Counted from the stretch's first letter, positions 17,468-26,669 are shown. The stretch: DNA of 62,584 bases from Acidobacteriota bacterium (GCA_021781455.1 JAJXWV010000071.1:1-62584); one strand, 5' to 3'. Notes: generated from the sequence alone by a model not told the origin. Numbers and translations: made by a program.

Positions 17468-18106
17468 ATGGCAGACGTAATGGCAGACAAGGCACACATC
17501 AACATCACCGATACCACCGCCAACCCCGCTCCACTCGGCCTGCTCGCCTTCGGCATGACCACCGTGCTCCTGAACATGCACAACGCCGGCTGGTTCGGGA
17601 TGTCCAGCATGATCCTGTCGATGGGGATCTTTTACGGGGGAATGGCGCAGGTCTTCGCAGGCTGGATGGAGTGGAAGAAGGGCAACACGTTCGGCACCGT
17701 CGCTTTCATGTCATATGGCTCGTTCTGGTTGACGCTGGTATTCCTGATCCTCGCCCCGAAGTGGGGATGGACCGATGCCCCCGCCGGGATGGTCGCGTAC
17801 CTCTTCATGTGGGGCCTTTTCACGTTTGCTCTCTGGATCGCCACGCTGAAGCACAACCGGGCGCTGCAGGTGGTCTTCTTCACGCTGTTCATCCTGTTCT
17901 GGCTGCTCGCGCTCGGCGACTACACGGGCATCAAGGCCCTGGCGACGTTCACCGGGTACGAGGGGCTGGTCTGCGGTTTCTCGGCGATCTATCTCGGCGT
18001 CGCCCAGGTGCTCAACGAGACCTACGGCCGCACGGTTCTTCCCATCGGTGACAGCAAGCCAGTGGCCGTCGCTGCACCGCCTGCACCTGCCGGCGCGAGA
18101 GCGTGA
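17468..18106 (+). CDS. satP: SatP/YaaH (GPR1/FUN34) acetate transporter
   Basis: 212 residues. The family opening [23 protein letters not shown] (residues ~18 on) matches the conserved NPAPLGL signature. Six membrane helices follow, with [25 protein letters not shown] and [12 protein letters not shown] typical of the family. Members are acetate/succinate-proton symporters or acetate channels. The Ala/Pro tail is variable. It faces the porin-like gene and the acs-acuBC cluster, which supports acetate uptake. Confidence 0.92.
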   Translation: MADVMADKAHINITDTTANPAPLGLLAFGMTTVLLNMHNAGWFGMSSMILSMGIFYGGMAQVFAGWMEWKKGNTFGTVAFMSYGSFWLTLVFLILAPKWGWTDAPAGMVAYLFMWGLFTFALWIATLKHNRALQVVFFTLFILFWLLALGDYTGIKALATFTGYEGLVCGFSAIYLGVAQVLNETYGRTVLPIGDSKPVAVAAPPAPAGARA

Positions 18107-18191
18107 TCAGCACGCACAGCGCCTTCGAGCACCCGGCAGCGACCGGAGAACCTCGAGCAGTTCGGTGCCGAGGCCGGACCTCCACAAACGC

Positions 18192-18222
18192 AGGAATCCG
18201 GGCGCATCGCGCCCGGATTCCT
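18192..18222 (+). terminator. Hairpin between satP and porin gene
   Basis: A perfect 14-bp stem (AGGAATCCGGGCGC and its complement) with a 3-base loop. No T run. It separates two convergent genes and could end both transcripts. Confidence 0.65.
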
Positions 18223-18298
18223 CGGTGCCAGCCCGACAGCGATCAACTCGGCGGCCGCCCGGCGCTCCGGCGGTCCGCACGAGTGATCCGCTGTAAAC

Positions 18299-19492
18299 CT
18301 AGAACTTGAAGATCACGCTCGCGGCGAGCTGATCGCCCTTCGTCTTGGCTTCGGTGCCGCTCGCCGCAGCTGTGGTGAGCTGGTCGTGGAGCCATTCCAC
18401 GTTGAACCCATACGGCCCCTGGTTGTACTGAAGCGACGGCACGAGCATCTGGTTCTTGATGCGCGCTCCCTTCGCCGCGATGACCTGAGCCTTGTCGGCA
18501 CGTTCCATTCCGGCGAACAGATAGCCGGTCCACCGCTTCGTGAAGTTGTAGCCGCCCTGCGCCCAGACTCCCGTGCTCCGGATGTCGCCGAACTGCGCCA
18601 TCTGGCCGAACTGCTGCCCGATGGCCTTTCCGGTGTAGATGTTCCCCTGGATCATGAACGGTCCCTGGGTGACCTTCGCGCCGAATTCGCCGGCCCAGCC
18701 GGTCAGCGAGTCGTTGTTCGCCGCCTTGGCGCCCGCGCCGGAGAGATCCTTCTTGTCGATGTGGCCGACGACGTACGTGCTCCAGTTCTTCGCCCCCCAG
18801 TCGAAGCGGGCTTCGACCTGGGGAAGCGTCGAGGCCGGCCCCGCGCTCTGCGCATCGGTGAGGTTGGCCCCCGGGCCGTTCCAGACGTTGCGGAATACGC
18901 CCAGGCTGAACTTCGTGCTCACCGCGGCTCCAGCCGGGGTCATGTCGTGGTAGATGAAGAGTCCGGGGAACCTCCAGCCGACATCACCCGCCGCGCCGTA
19001 GCCGAGCGGAAAGGCGATGTGCGAGTACGAATTCGCCACGTTGCCGAAAAGAGGCGACCAGGCCTGACCGATCCGGTAGGTCGTTCTTCCCGAAACAACG
19101 TCGATGTAGGCGAGGCGCAGGCGAGGCGTCGCCTGCGCGTTGCTGTAGGCGCCGGCGCCATTGAAGCCGCCGAAGAAATCGGCCTCGATCGTGCCGCCGA
19201 TCTTCAGGTTGTTGTCCAGTTTCGGACCGTTGAACCCGAGAGTCAGCCGGGTGTTGCGGACATCCCCGTCGAGGAACCACCGGTCCGTGTTCGTCTCCGG
19301 AGGATTCGGGAACTCGGCATTCTGCCCGTTGCCGAACGTGAAGTTCTGGTTCTGCAGAAACGCCGTAGCATCGATGAAGCCGTGAATGGTCATCCCTTCC
19401 CCGCCCGATTGCACGTTCTGAGCTGAAGCGATGCCTCCACAAACCAGGAAAAATGCAACCAACATTGTCGCCGGAATACGCATGCGCGCCAT
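18299..19492 (-). CDS. Outer-membrane porin-like beta-barrel
   Basis: 397 residues from the ATG at 19492 (AAGGAG 7 bases upstream); an upstream in-frame start would spoil the signal peptide (RIPATMLVAFFLVCGGIASA). The mature chain alternates amphipathic strands (MTIHGFIDATAFLQN, NTRLTLGFNGP, LKIGGTIEADFFGG, STYVVGHID) and ends in ASVIFKF with the C-terminal Phe expected for BAM-inserted barrels. Being last in a row with acetate genes suggests solute entry for acetate growth, but the substrate is not readable. Confidence 0.75.
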   Translation of the reverse strand: MARMRIPATMLVAFFLVCGGIASAQNVQSGGEGMTIHGFIDATAFLQNQNFTFGNGQNAEFPNPPETNTDRWFLDGDVRNTRLTLGFNGPKLDNNLKIGGTIEADFFGGFNGAGAYSNAQATPRLRLAYIDVVSGRTTYRIGQAWSPLFGNVANSYSHIAFPLGYGAAGDVGWRFPGLFIYHDMTPAGAAVSTKFSLGVFRNVWNGPGANLTDAQSAGPASTLPQVEARFDWGAKNWSTYVVGHIDKKDLSGAGAKAANNDSLTGWAGEFGAKVTQGPFMIQGNIYTGKAIGQQFGQMAQFGDIRSTGVWAQGGYNFTKRWTGYLFAGMERADKAQVIAAKGARIKNQMLVPSLQYNQGPYGFNVEWLHDQLTTAAASGTEAKTKGDQLAASVIFKF

Positions 19493-19995
19493 CACGCAAC
19501 TCCTTTCTCTACTCTGCACTTCAATTTCGTTTGCCAAACTTCGCTGATTGGTTGTCGCCGTTTACGAGGGGAATCCACGGATCGCTTTCACGACCGATTT
19601 CAAACGACCTTTTTCGGGAAACCTGCGAACGGACTTTGGGGGGGAGGACAGGCGGCCGCCGGCAGCCGGAGATCCGTTGCTCGCACCAGGGATAATCATG
19701 TGATTTTCCCTCACGACCGTGAACAACTTGATGGAATGGTTTCGCATACATTATTCGAGAGTCGCCGCAAAATCCAGCGCTGAAGCGCGTATCAGCGTGT
19801 TTCGAAGGGCTGTCGACCTTCACAAAGTCATCTTGCGAAATTCGTTTGCGCGCTTGTAACGAGGTTGTTCGCGAAGAGCTGTTTCTCCTCCTTTCCGCCA
19901 ATCCAATCCGGCCTTTCCTGACTTCGGCATCGCTGCCGGGATCCAGAGTCATGCGTTCTTCCTGGCAGCGACGTCGCTCAAATCAGCCGTCCCGA
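19493..19995. other. Porin upstream region
   Basis: 503 bases without a credible gene. It holds a palindrome TCACG-AC-CGTGA at 19711-19722 and the partly overlapping GTGA-N7-TCAC, one base longer than the CRP-type box seen elsewhere in the window. Either could be an operator for the porin gene, which reads leftward from here. Confidence 0.4.
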
Positions 19996-21129
19996 TCAGA
20001 ACCAGTAGTGCCTCGCCGTCTCCAACAGGTGTTGCGCCACCTGCCGGTTACGGCGCGCGATCTCCTCCCGATTCGGACGTTCGGCTTGTCCGGGATTCGG
20101 GTCATGGAGGGTCATCGGCGGCCCGTGCTCGAACGTGCTGCTCCACCGGTTCCGCCAGGCTTCGGGGAGCTCCTCAGGCACCGGCAGGCCGTGGATCAGC
20201 AGATAGAGGAGCGCCCACACCCGGGCGGCGGCATCGAGGGAGTAGCCGCCGCCGAGGGTGAACAGGACGCGACCGGACGTGAACTCGTCCGCCCATCCGA
20301 GGACCCGCCGGAAAATGGCGTCGTAGTCGCGCGTTGTCAGCATCAGGTCGGCCAGCGGATCGGCGAAATGAGCGTCAGCGCCCGACTGAACCACGAGAAC
20401 GGCCGGTCGAAACTGGCGCAGTGCGGGCGGTACGACCGCGTCAAGCACCTCGAGGTAGCTCTCGCCGTCGGTGAAGGGCTCGAGCGGCACATTGAGCTTC
20501 AGTCCGCGGGCCGCGCCTAACCCCAGCTCGTGGATCTCCCCCGTGCCTGGAAACAGGTAGCGACCCGACTCGTGAAGGCTGATCGTCAGCACACGCCGGT
20601 CGTCGTAGAGGATCTGTTGAACGCCGTCGCCGTGATGCACGTCGATGTCGAGGTACGCGACCCAGAACCCATGCCGCGCCAGGGCGCTGATGGCGATAGC
20701 CAGGTCGTTGTAGATGCAGAAGCCCGACGCCACATTGCGCCGGGCGTGATGCAGCCCGCCGCCGAGCTGGAGAACGCGCTTCTCTCCCTTTTCGCAGATC
20801 AGGCGAACGCCGTGGAGTGCGCCACCGACGAGCCAGCGCGCCGCTTCGTCCATTCCCAGAAAGACCGGATTGTCGGGCGTGCCCAGGCCGTAGTCCTGGC
20901 AGTCCGGGACGTCCTCTCCTGCGCTGAGCGCCTCGACGCGGCGGACGTAGTAATCCTCGTGCACGCCGAGGATTTCGTTGCGCGTGGCGGGTTGCGGCTC
21001 GACGGTCTCCACGCGGTGGCCTAACGCCTCCAGGAGGTCGAGCATCATCTCGACCCGCTTGGGGCTGAACGAGTGGTGCTCGCCGAACGAGTAGTTCCGG
21101 TACGCCGGATGGTAGATCACCGAGGGCAT
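19996..21129 (-). CDS. acuC: AcuC-type class I histone-deacetylase-fold lysine deacetylase
   Basis: 377 residues, typical length. Zinc and catalytic motifs are present: GGGLHHARR (His pair), YLDIDVHHGDGVQ (zinc Asp and His), SGADAHFADPLA (second zinc Asp) and LGGGYSLDA in place of the usual GGGGY. The opening HPAYRNYSFGEHHSFSPKR is typical. In Bacillus, AcuC removes acetyl groups from the catalytic Lys of acetyl-CoA synthetase and so reactivates it. Its start overlaps the end of acuB by 13 bases, and acs lies just upstream, which strongly supports this role. Confidence 0.9.
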   Translation of the reverse strand: MPSVIYHPAYRNYSFGEHHSFSPKRVEMMLDLLEALGHRVETVEPQPATRNEILGVHEDYYVRRVEALSAGEDVPDCQDYGLGTPDNPVFLGMDEAARWLVGGALHGVRLICEKGEKRVLQLGGGLHHARRNVASGFCIYNDLAIAISALARHGFWVAYLDIDVHHGDGVQQILYDDRRVLTISLHESGRYLFPGTGEIHELGLGAARGLKLNVPLEPFTDGESYLEVLDAVVPPALRQFRPAVLVVQSGADAHFADPLADLMLTTRDYDAIFRRVLGWADEFTSGRVLFTLGGGYSLDAAARVWALLYLLIHGLPVPEELPEAWRNRWSSTFEHGPPMTLHDPNPGQAERPNREEIARRNRQVAQHLLETARHYWF

Positions 21130-21746
21130 GGTTTCGCGGGCGGCCAGAGAACCTCGAAATCGTCGTTGCGAAGGTCGTGTGCCAGCGCTCGGATCTCGAT
21201 CGAGCCGATGCGCAGCACGGCTCGCGTCGAGTCACCGCCTTCCGGATACGTCAGGATCGAGTGGACATTCAGGTCGCGGTGGCTCAGGAACGCGGTCAGC
21301 CGGGACAGCTCGCCCGGATGATCCGGAAGACGCACCTCCAGACGGCCGGAAGGCTTATCCACACCGGTCATGCGAAGCAGGGCATCGAGCAGATCCAGGC
21401 CGGTGACGATTCCGATCAGCTGCCCCTCGTCCATGACTGGAAGACAACCGATCTTGCGCTCCCTCATCCGGAAGGCGACATCCTCGATCGGATCGCAGAC
21501 ATCCGCCGTCATCGGCAGACGGGACATCACTTTCGAGACTGGGCTGGTCGGAGGCAGCTGTGACAGCGCCAGCACGCTGGTGGCGAGCCGCAGATCCCGG
21601 TCGGACACAACTCCGACCAGCCGTCCCTCTTCCACCACCGGAAGGTGACGGATGCCTTCATCACACAAGATGCGAAAGGCGCCCTCGAGCGTAACGTCCG
21701 GACCGATGGAGACGGCCGGACTGCTCATGATGTCGCGGACCAGCAT
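21117..21746 (-). CDS. acuB: AcuB-like protein: two CBS domains plus ACT domain
   Basis: 209 residues. Two CBS motifs: MLVRDIMSSPAVSIGPDVTL to LVGVVSDRDLR (~1-55) and KVMSRLPMTADVCDPIED to LIGIVTGLDLLDAL (~70-125). The ACT domain (~135-200) begins LEVRLPDHPGELSRLTAFL. CBS pairs bind adenosine nucleotides, so it may sense energy charge or the acetyl-AMP/CoA state; its exact role is unsettled even in Bacillus. It lies between acs and acuC on the same strand. Confidence 0.88.
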   Translation of the reverse strand: MLVRDIMSSPAVSIGPDVTLEGAFRILCDEGIRHLPVVEEGRLVGVVSDRDLRLATSVLALSQLPPTSPVSKVMSRLPMTADVCDPIEDVAFRMRERKIGCLPVMDEGQLIGIVTGLDLLDALLRMTGVDKPSGRLEVRLPDHPGELSRLTAFLSHRDLNVHSILTYPEGGDSTRAVLRIGSIEIRALAHDLRNDDFEVLWPPAKPCPR

Positions 21747-21775
21747 TTCTCGGCCTCACTTCAACGAACTGCATG

Positions 21776-21837
21776 AAAAAGCGGAACCCGAGCCGTACGC
21801 CAGCGCATCTCGCATGTCGCCACGGCCCGGATTCCGC
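21776..21837 (-). terminator. Terminator after acs
   Basis: On the minus strand, GCGGAATCCGGGCC pairs with GGCTCGGGTTCCGC (two mismatches) across a ~29-base loop, then TTTTT. It may make acuBC transcription partly independent of acs. Confidence 0.6.
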
Positions 21838-21857
21838 GGATCGGAACACCGCTTTGA

Positions 21858-23963
21858 CTACTCTTCCTTACCGAACTGCTTGAGGTCTTCCGGACCTTCC
21901 TTGACGGCTACCTTCTCCTTGCCCTGCACGTGCTGACGAATCTGCTCGACGATGTCGGGATTGGCCAGCGTGGTGATGTCGCCGGTGTCCAGGGTGTTGG
22001 AGATTGCGGCCAGGACGCGGCGCATGATCTTTCCGGAACGCGTCTTCGGCATGTCCGGAACGATGTGCACCTGCCTCGGCCGGGCAATCTTGCCGATCAT
22101 CGTCTCGATGGTGGCGATGACCCTGTCGGTGATCTCCTTGGTCGGCGCGTAGCCCGGCTTGAGGGCGATGTAGATCTCCGGCACGCGTCCCTTGACCTCG
22201 TCCACGACCGGCACCACGGCCGCCTCCGCGACCTCCGCCACCGTCAGGCAGGCCGACTCCAGCTCCTTGGTGCCGAGGCGATGGCCGGCCACGTTGATGA
22301 CGTCGTCCACGCGACCGAGGATGCGGAAATATCCGTCCTTGGCCAGCACCGCTCCATCGGCCGCGAAGTACGGCCAGTCGCGCCAGTCCTTGCTCTGCTT
22401 GTTCTTCGTGTATTTCGAGTAGTACTGGCGGACGAAGCGCTCACGATCACCCCAGATCGTCTGGAAGATCCCGGGCCAGGGGTTCCTGATGCAGATGTTG
22501 CCTGCCCGCCCACTGCCTGCGGGAACTTCTTTTCCTTCCTCGTCGTAGATGACCGGGTAGATGCCGGGCACTCCCGGTCCGGCGCTTCCGGGCTTCATCT
22601 GATCGATGGCCGGTTTCGTGCTGCAGAGGAATCCGCCGTTCTCCGTCTGCCACCACGTGTCGACGATGACGGCCTCGCCCTTGCCAACCTCGTGGTAGTA
22701 CCACTGCCAGACGGCGGGCTCGATCGGTTCACCGACCGTCGTCATGTGCTTGAAGTGATAGTGGTACTTCTTCGGCTCCTCGGGACCCGCCTTCCGCAGC
22801 ATGCGAATGGCCGTCGGTGAGGTGTGGAAAATGTTGACGTCCAGGCGCTCGGCGATGCGCCAGACACGGCCCGCGTCAGGGTAAGTCGGAACCCCTTCGT
22901 AGATCACCGACGTCGCCGCCAGCGCCAGCGGCCCGTAGACGATGTAGGAATGGCCGGTGATCCAGCCGATGTCCGCCATGCACCAGTAGACGTCGGTGGG
23001 ATGGATGTCCTGGATGTACTTCGACGTCCCGGTGACATAGGCGAGGTAGCCGCCGGTGCGATGCTGGCAGCCTTTGGGTTTGCCGGTGGTGCCGCTCGTG
23101 TACATCAGGAAGAGCGGAGCTTCGGCATCCATCGGCACGGGGTCGACCCGCTTGCCGCGATAGTTTCCCAGGATCTCATCGACGAAGAAGTCGCGGCCCT
23201 TGACCATGGGTGTGGCGGAACAATACTTGCCCGGGTGCCGCCTCCACACCAGGATCTTGTCGATCGTTTGACCTTCCTTCTCCGAGGCCGCCACGGCGAG
23301 CTCCGCAGCAGCCTTGTGATCGATCATCTTGCCGCTGCGATAGTAGCCGTCCATGTAGATGAGCACGTTGCTGCCCGAATCGGCTGCGCGCAATCCGCAG
23401 GCCTCGCCGCTGAAGCCGCCGAAGACCACCGAGTGAATGACACCGAGCCGCGCGCAGGCGAGCATCGTGATCGGCAGCTCCGCCACCATCGGCATGTGGA
23501 TCGTGACGCGGTCTCCGGCCTTCAGCCCCGCAAAGTCGCGCAGCAGCGCTGCGAACTCGTTCACCCGAACGTAGAGTTCCTGGTAGGTGATGGTCACCGG
23601 ATCCTCATCCTCCGGCTCCCCAACGCAGATCAACGCAGCCTTGTTCTTGTATTTCTCGAGGTTGCGATCCACGCAGTTGTAAGAAGCATTGATCTTGCCT
23701 CCGACGAACCACTTCCAGAACGGGGGATCGTTCGTGTCCAGGACCTTGTCCCAGCGTTTGTACCAGGTGAGCATGTCCGCGTACTCCTCGAAGCACTGCG
23801 GAAAGTTCTTCTCGGCGAAGCGCTCATTGACGGAGGGATCCGTGAGATTCGCCTGTGCGACGAACTTCGCGGACGGTTTGTAGGTTGCCTCCTCCTTCCA
23901 GTGAACTGCAATCTGGCTCTCGTTGGTATCGGCAACCGCGGTCGTCGTTTTCGAATCAGCCAT
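21858..23963 (-). CDS. acs: Acetyl-CoA synthetase (AMP-forming)
   Basis: 701 residues, slightly longer than the usual ~650 because of both ends. It converts acetate, ATP and CoA to acetyl-CoA via acetyl-AMP. ANL motifs in order: MYTSGTTGKPKG (P-loop), WWQTENGG, YFAADGAVLAKDGYFRILGR and PKTRSGKIMRR, whose Lys is the known acetylation site. The early WFVGGKINASYNCVDR block is Acs-specific. GGGGAG precedes the ATG. With AcuC downstream, activity is probably set by reversible acetylation; no dedicated acetyltransferase gene is adjacent. Confidence 0.97.
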   Translation of the reverse strand: MADSKTTTAVADTNESQIAVHWKEEATYKPSAKFVAQANLTDPSVNERFAEKNFPQCFEEYADMLTWYKRWDKVLDTNDPPFWKWFVGGKINASYNCVDRNLEKYKNKAALICVGEPEDEDPVTITYQELYVRVNEFAALLRDFAGLKAGDRVTIHMPMVAELPITMLACARLGVIHSVVFGGFSGEACGLRAADSGSNVLIYMDGYYRSGKMIDHKAAAELAVAASEKEGQTIDKILVWRRHPGKYCSATPMVKGRDFFVDEILGNYRGKRVDPVPMDAEAPLFLMYTSGTTGKPKGCQHRTGGYLAYVTGTSKYIQDIHPTDVYWCMADIGWITGHSYIVYGPLALAATSVIYEGVPTYPDAGRVWRIAERLDVNIFHTSPTAIRMLRKAGPEEPKKYHYHFKHMTTVGEPIEPAVWQWYYHEVGKGEAVIVDTWWQTENGGFLCSTKPAIDQMKPGSAGPGVPGIYPVIYDEEGKEVPAGSGRAGNICIRNPWPGIFQTIWGDRERFVRQYYSKYTKNKQSKDWRDWPYFAADGAVLAKDGYFRILGRVDDVINVAGHRLGTKELESACLTVAEVAEAAVVPVVDEVKGRVPEIYIALKPGYAPTKEITDRVIATIETMIGKIARPRQVHIVPDMPKTRSGKIMRRVLAAISNTLDTGDITTLANPDIVEQIRQHVQGKEKVAVKEGPEDLKQFGKEE

Positions 23964-24003
23964 GCTTATCTCCCCTAATGACTTCGGTTCATTTTGATGA
24001 ATC

Positions 24004-24027
24004 GGATGCCCACCCCAGCGGGCATCC
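24004..24027. terminator. Hairpin between MFS gene and acs
   Basis: GGATGCCC, 8-base loop, GGGCATCC. It lies 40 bases upstream of acs and ~200 bases after the MFS stop on the minus strand. It could end the MFS transcript or sit in the acs leader. No T run. Confidence 0.4.
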
Positions 24028-24226
24028 TCAGACGTTCTGGAATCAAGAAGCGGGACCTGTAACTCCGCCTGACGTCTGCCGCATCAGGCACCCCAGCGAC
24101 CCGGGTTTCGCTGCGGTGCGGAGCTGCCGGCGTCAGGCAGTCGGACCCTCCTCCTGCGAGTTGGAAGTAATCTCCGTTTCATCCCTTCGACAATGCTGGA
24201 AACCCAGCGGCCACCCGTATTCTCCT

Positions 24227-25495
24227 TCAAGCGCGCGGTGTGGCCGGAACGGCGCTCGCGGCGACGTTTCCCTGCTCGGAAATGGGCTGAGGTTTGGTCG
24301 CGAGAAGTATGCACACAAACGCGATCAGAGCCAGCACACCGGCCGTGTAGAACGCGACCGTGTAATTGCTGTACGTCTTGAACATGTAGCCGCCGATCAT
24401 CGGTCCGACGATTCCGGCGACGGCATAGGCGGTGAACAGCGAGCCGTAGTTGACCCCCAGATTCTTCGTGCCGAAAAAGTCGGCCGTGGTCGAAGGCATG
24501 ACCGAAAGGATCGTGCCGAAGCAGTAGTAGACGACGATGATCATCGCGTAGACGTACGTCAGGTTCGTGACGTTCGCGATGAATGGCATCGCGATGGCGG
24601 AAATCAGGATCATCAGGCGCAGCGTCTGCAGCCGACCGATTCCATCCGAGAGCCAGCCCGAGAAAATGCGTCCGGAAGCGTTGCCGACTGCGCCGATGAG
24701 GAGCGCGAGCGAAGCCGCCGCTGCCGGCAGGCCGACGCTCTTCGCGAACGGAATCAGCTGGCTGATCGTCATCAGGCCGGCCGAGGCACCGAGGCAGTAC
24801 GCGACCCAGAGCAGCGGGAACTGCTTCGTCTTCATCATTTCGCTGGGAGCGTAGTCGTAGGTGCTCGCGGTAACCTTCGAAGCGGGCGCAGGAGCCCATC
24901 CTTCTGGCTTCCAGCCGACCGGCGGGTTCTTGAGCAGGAACGAAGCGATCGCGGTTGCGACGAAGTAGGCGATGCCCAGCGCCATGAACGTCCCGCGCCA
25001 GCCGAGGTTCTTCAGCATGGCCGGGCCGACGAACGGCAGGCCGATGATCGCCGAGCCCGCACCGTAGCCGGCCACGGCGAGACCGACCGCCAGCCCGCGT
25101 TTGTCCGGGAACCATTTCGACAGAACAGGGATCGGGGTGGCGTAGCCGAAGCCGTTGCCGAATCCGAGGACGACGCCGAGCGTCACGTACGCCCAGGTCA
25201 GGCTGTGCGTGAAGCTCGCCAGCACAAAGGCCAGTCCGAGTGCGACCGATCCGATCAGGGATACGCGGAACGGGCCGACCTTGTCCTGCATTCGACCGGC
25301 GATGACGAACGCCACGCCGAACACGAAGATCGCGATCGTAAACGTCCACGACGTCTGGGCGCGGTTCCAGCCGAACTCCTTCTCCAGCGGCGCGACGAAT
25401 ATGCTCCACGCGTAGAGCGAGCCGAGCGAGAGGTTCATCAGCAGGGCGCCGACGACCCGGTACCAGCGATTGAGAGTGGTCTGGTCACTTGCCAT
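24227..25495 (-). CDS. MFS transporter, oxalate/formate antiporter (OFA) family
   Basis: 422 residues from the ATG at 25495 (GGAGGAAA upstream; an upstream in-frame extension is not protein-like). Twelve membrane helices. Family hallmarks: LGSLYAWSIFVAPLEKEFGW at helix 1, FVIAGRMQDKVGPFRV at loop 2-3, GFGNGFGYATPIPVLSKWFP at helix 4 and FSGWLSDGIGRLQTL at loop 8-9. OFA carriers move monocarboxylates; the position directly before acs suggests acetate, pyruvate or lactate. A central loop with DYAPSEMMKTKQFPLLW separates the two halves. Confidence 0.88.
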   Translation of the reverse strand: MASDQTTLNRWYRVVGALLMNLSLGSLYAWSIFVAPLEKEFGWNRAQTSWTFTIAIFVFGVAFVIAGRMQDKVGPFRVSLIGSVALGLAFVLASFTHSLTWAYVTLGVVLGFGNGFGYATPIPVLSKWFPDKRGLAVGLAVAGYGAGSAIIGLPFVGPAMLKNLGWRGTFMALGIAYFVATAIASFLLKNPPVGWKPEGWAPAPASKVTASTYDYAPSEMMKTKQFPLLWVAYCLGASAGLMTISQLIPFAKSVGLPAAAASLALLIGAVGNASGRIFSGWLSDGIGRLQTLRLMILISAIAMPFIANVTNLTYVYAMIIVVYYCFGTILSVMPSTTADFFGTKNLGVNYGSLFTAYAVAGIVGPMIGGYMFKTYSNYTVAFYTAGVLALIAFVCILLATKPQPISEQGNVAASAVPATPRA

Positions 25496-25981
25496 ACATT
25501 TCCTCCGTTGCGTAGTTGCGTTAATCGAAGAACTGCATCTGCACGGTGAACTGGTCGTTGGGGTTCCTGGAGTCTTCGGGCTTGCTCTGAACCAGGCGCG
25601 AAGCCGGCCATCAGAGCTCAAGCCGATGAGGGGAATCGGTTCGGCATGCCGAGCGTGGGGTTGAAGCGACCCCAACCACGTGGCACACGTGGTTCTGCAT
25701 GTGACTCGCCTTTCGCCACGCTGTCTGCCTCTTCAAACGCTCTATTCGTGATCGGCGTCAACTTAGCAGCGTGCTTAGCAGCACGAATATCCGTGAGTTA
25801 CACTATTGTCCATAGTGAAAATGCACTAGATACTCCGTTTTGGAGTGGTATGCGGTCTTATTCCCTCTTCTTGCCTTGAGTGACTCCGCTTGCCTCTCTC
25901 GAGACCCAGCACCCGATTCTTCCCAGAGCGTCGTTCGGACCGTCCGGTACAACCATTCCTGATTCTGGCGGGGGGGCGTTC
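25496..25981. other. Divergent promoter region, MFS and PAS-LuxR genes
   Basis: 486 bases separating two divergent genes. An open frame from 25880 leads into the regulator but I read it as leader. The region contains the operator-like repeats listed separately and a GGGGGG ribosome-binding site before 25982. Confidence 0.5.
25762..25817. promoter_or_regulatory. Operator-like repeats
   Basis: Direct repeats CTTAGCAGC at 25762-25770 and 25774-25782 (12-base period), a palindrome CGTGCT-TAGC-AGCACG at 25770-25785, and a second inverted repeat CACTAT-N5-ATAGTG at 25801-25817. They lie between the divergent MFS and regulator genes and suggest cooperative binding of a dimeric regulator, perhaps the LuxR-type protein itself. 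Confidence 0.5.
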
Positions 25982-26644
25982 ATGACAGTCACCGCAACGA
26001 TCGACGAAGAGCTCCGTCCTCTTCTCGAAGCCTTTGACCTCTCCCCCGACGCCGTCGTCGTGACGGACCGCCGCAACCGCATCGTCCTCTGGAACAAGGC
26101 CAGCGAGCGGCTTCTCGGATACACCGCCCGGGAAGTGGTCGGATACACGTGCGGCGGCGTGCTCCTCGGCCTCGACCAGTGGGGCAACCGCTACTGCTCG
26201 GATCCTTGTCCCGTCGTCCAGATTGCCACGCGCGGAGACTCCATCCGCCGCTTCGAGCTGCAGATGACGGCGAAGAACAAGAGACTTCTCCACGTGGAGG
26301 TCACCATCCTCAACGTCACGGGCCCGCAGCAGCGCCAGATGCTCTTGACGCACATCATCCGCCCGGTCGAAAAGCACGCAGAGCTCGCGATGCCGCCCGC
26401 GGCAGTCAACCCGAGAGCGGTCGGCGTCACGACTGCCGATACGCGCGCACGCAAGCTCACGCCGCGGGAGCTCGAGGTGCTGACGATGCTCGCCTCGGGA
26501 CTGACGTGCGCGCAGATCGCCGAGCGCCTGGTGATCGCCGGGCTCACCGCCCGGAATCACATTCAGAACGTCCTGGAGAAGCTCGAAGTGCACTCCAAGG
26601 CCGAGGCGGTGGCCTTCGCGTACAGGCACGGGTTGCTCTCGTAG
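25982..26644 (+). CDS. PAS-domain LuxR/FixJ-type regulator with Cys cluster
   Basis: 220 residues from the ATG at 25982. Residues ~10-120 form a PAS domain (FDLSPDAVVVTDRRNRIVLWNKASERLLG) with a C-x14-C-x3-C cluster (TCGGVLLG to YCSDPC), suggesting a redox, metal or Fe-S input. After a linker, residues ~155-215 are a LuxR HTH: LTPRELEVLTMLASGLT, IAERLVIAGLTARNHIQNVLEKL. The signal is sensed in the same chain, so no partner kinase is needed. Divergent from the MFS-acs genes, it is the best candidate for their regulator. Confidence 0.85.
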   Translation: MTVTATIDEELRPLLEAFDLSPDAVVVTDRRNRIVLWNKASERLLGYTAREVVGYTCGGVLLGLDQWGNRYCSDPCPVVQIATRGDSIRRFELQMTAKNKRLLHVEVTILNVTGPQQRQMLLTHIIRPVEKHAELAMPPAAVNPRAVGVTTADTRARKLTPRELEVLTMLASGLTCAQIAERLVIAGLTARNHIQNVLEKLEVHSKAEAVAFAYRHGLLS

Positions 26645-26669
26645 GGACGCGCAGCAGCGCGCCCGCAAC
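26642..26669 (+). repeat. REP-like element, copy 1
   Basis: TAGGGACGCGCAGCAGCGCG followed by CCCGCAAC; its first three bases are the stop codon of the regulator gene. Near-identical copies occur at 46404-46431 (same strand) and 46453-46480 (inverted). The core GCGC-AGCA-GCGC is palindromic. Confidence 0.7.

Noticed and set aside
19701-19715. GTGA-N7-TCAC before the porin gene as a CRP-type box
   Set aside because: The spacer is one base too long for the palindrome seen elsewhere; kept only as a weak note.
11218-25800. Shared 12-mer ATCCGTGAGTTA upstream of two genes (near 11219 and 25789)
   Set aside because: Many chance 12-mer pairs are expected in 62 kb, and the flanks differ.
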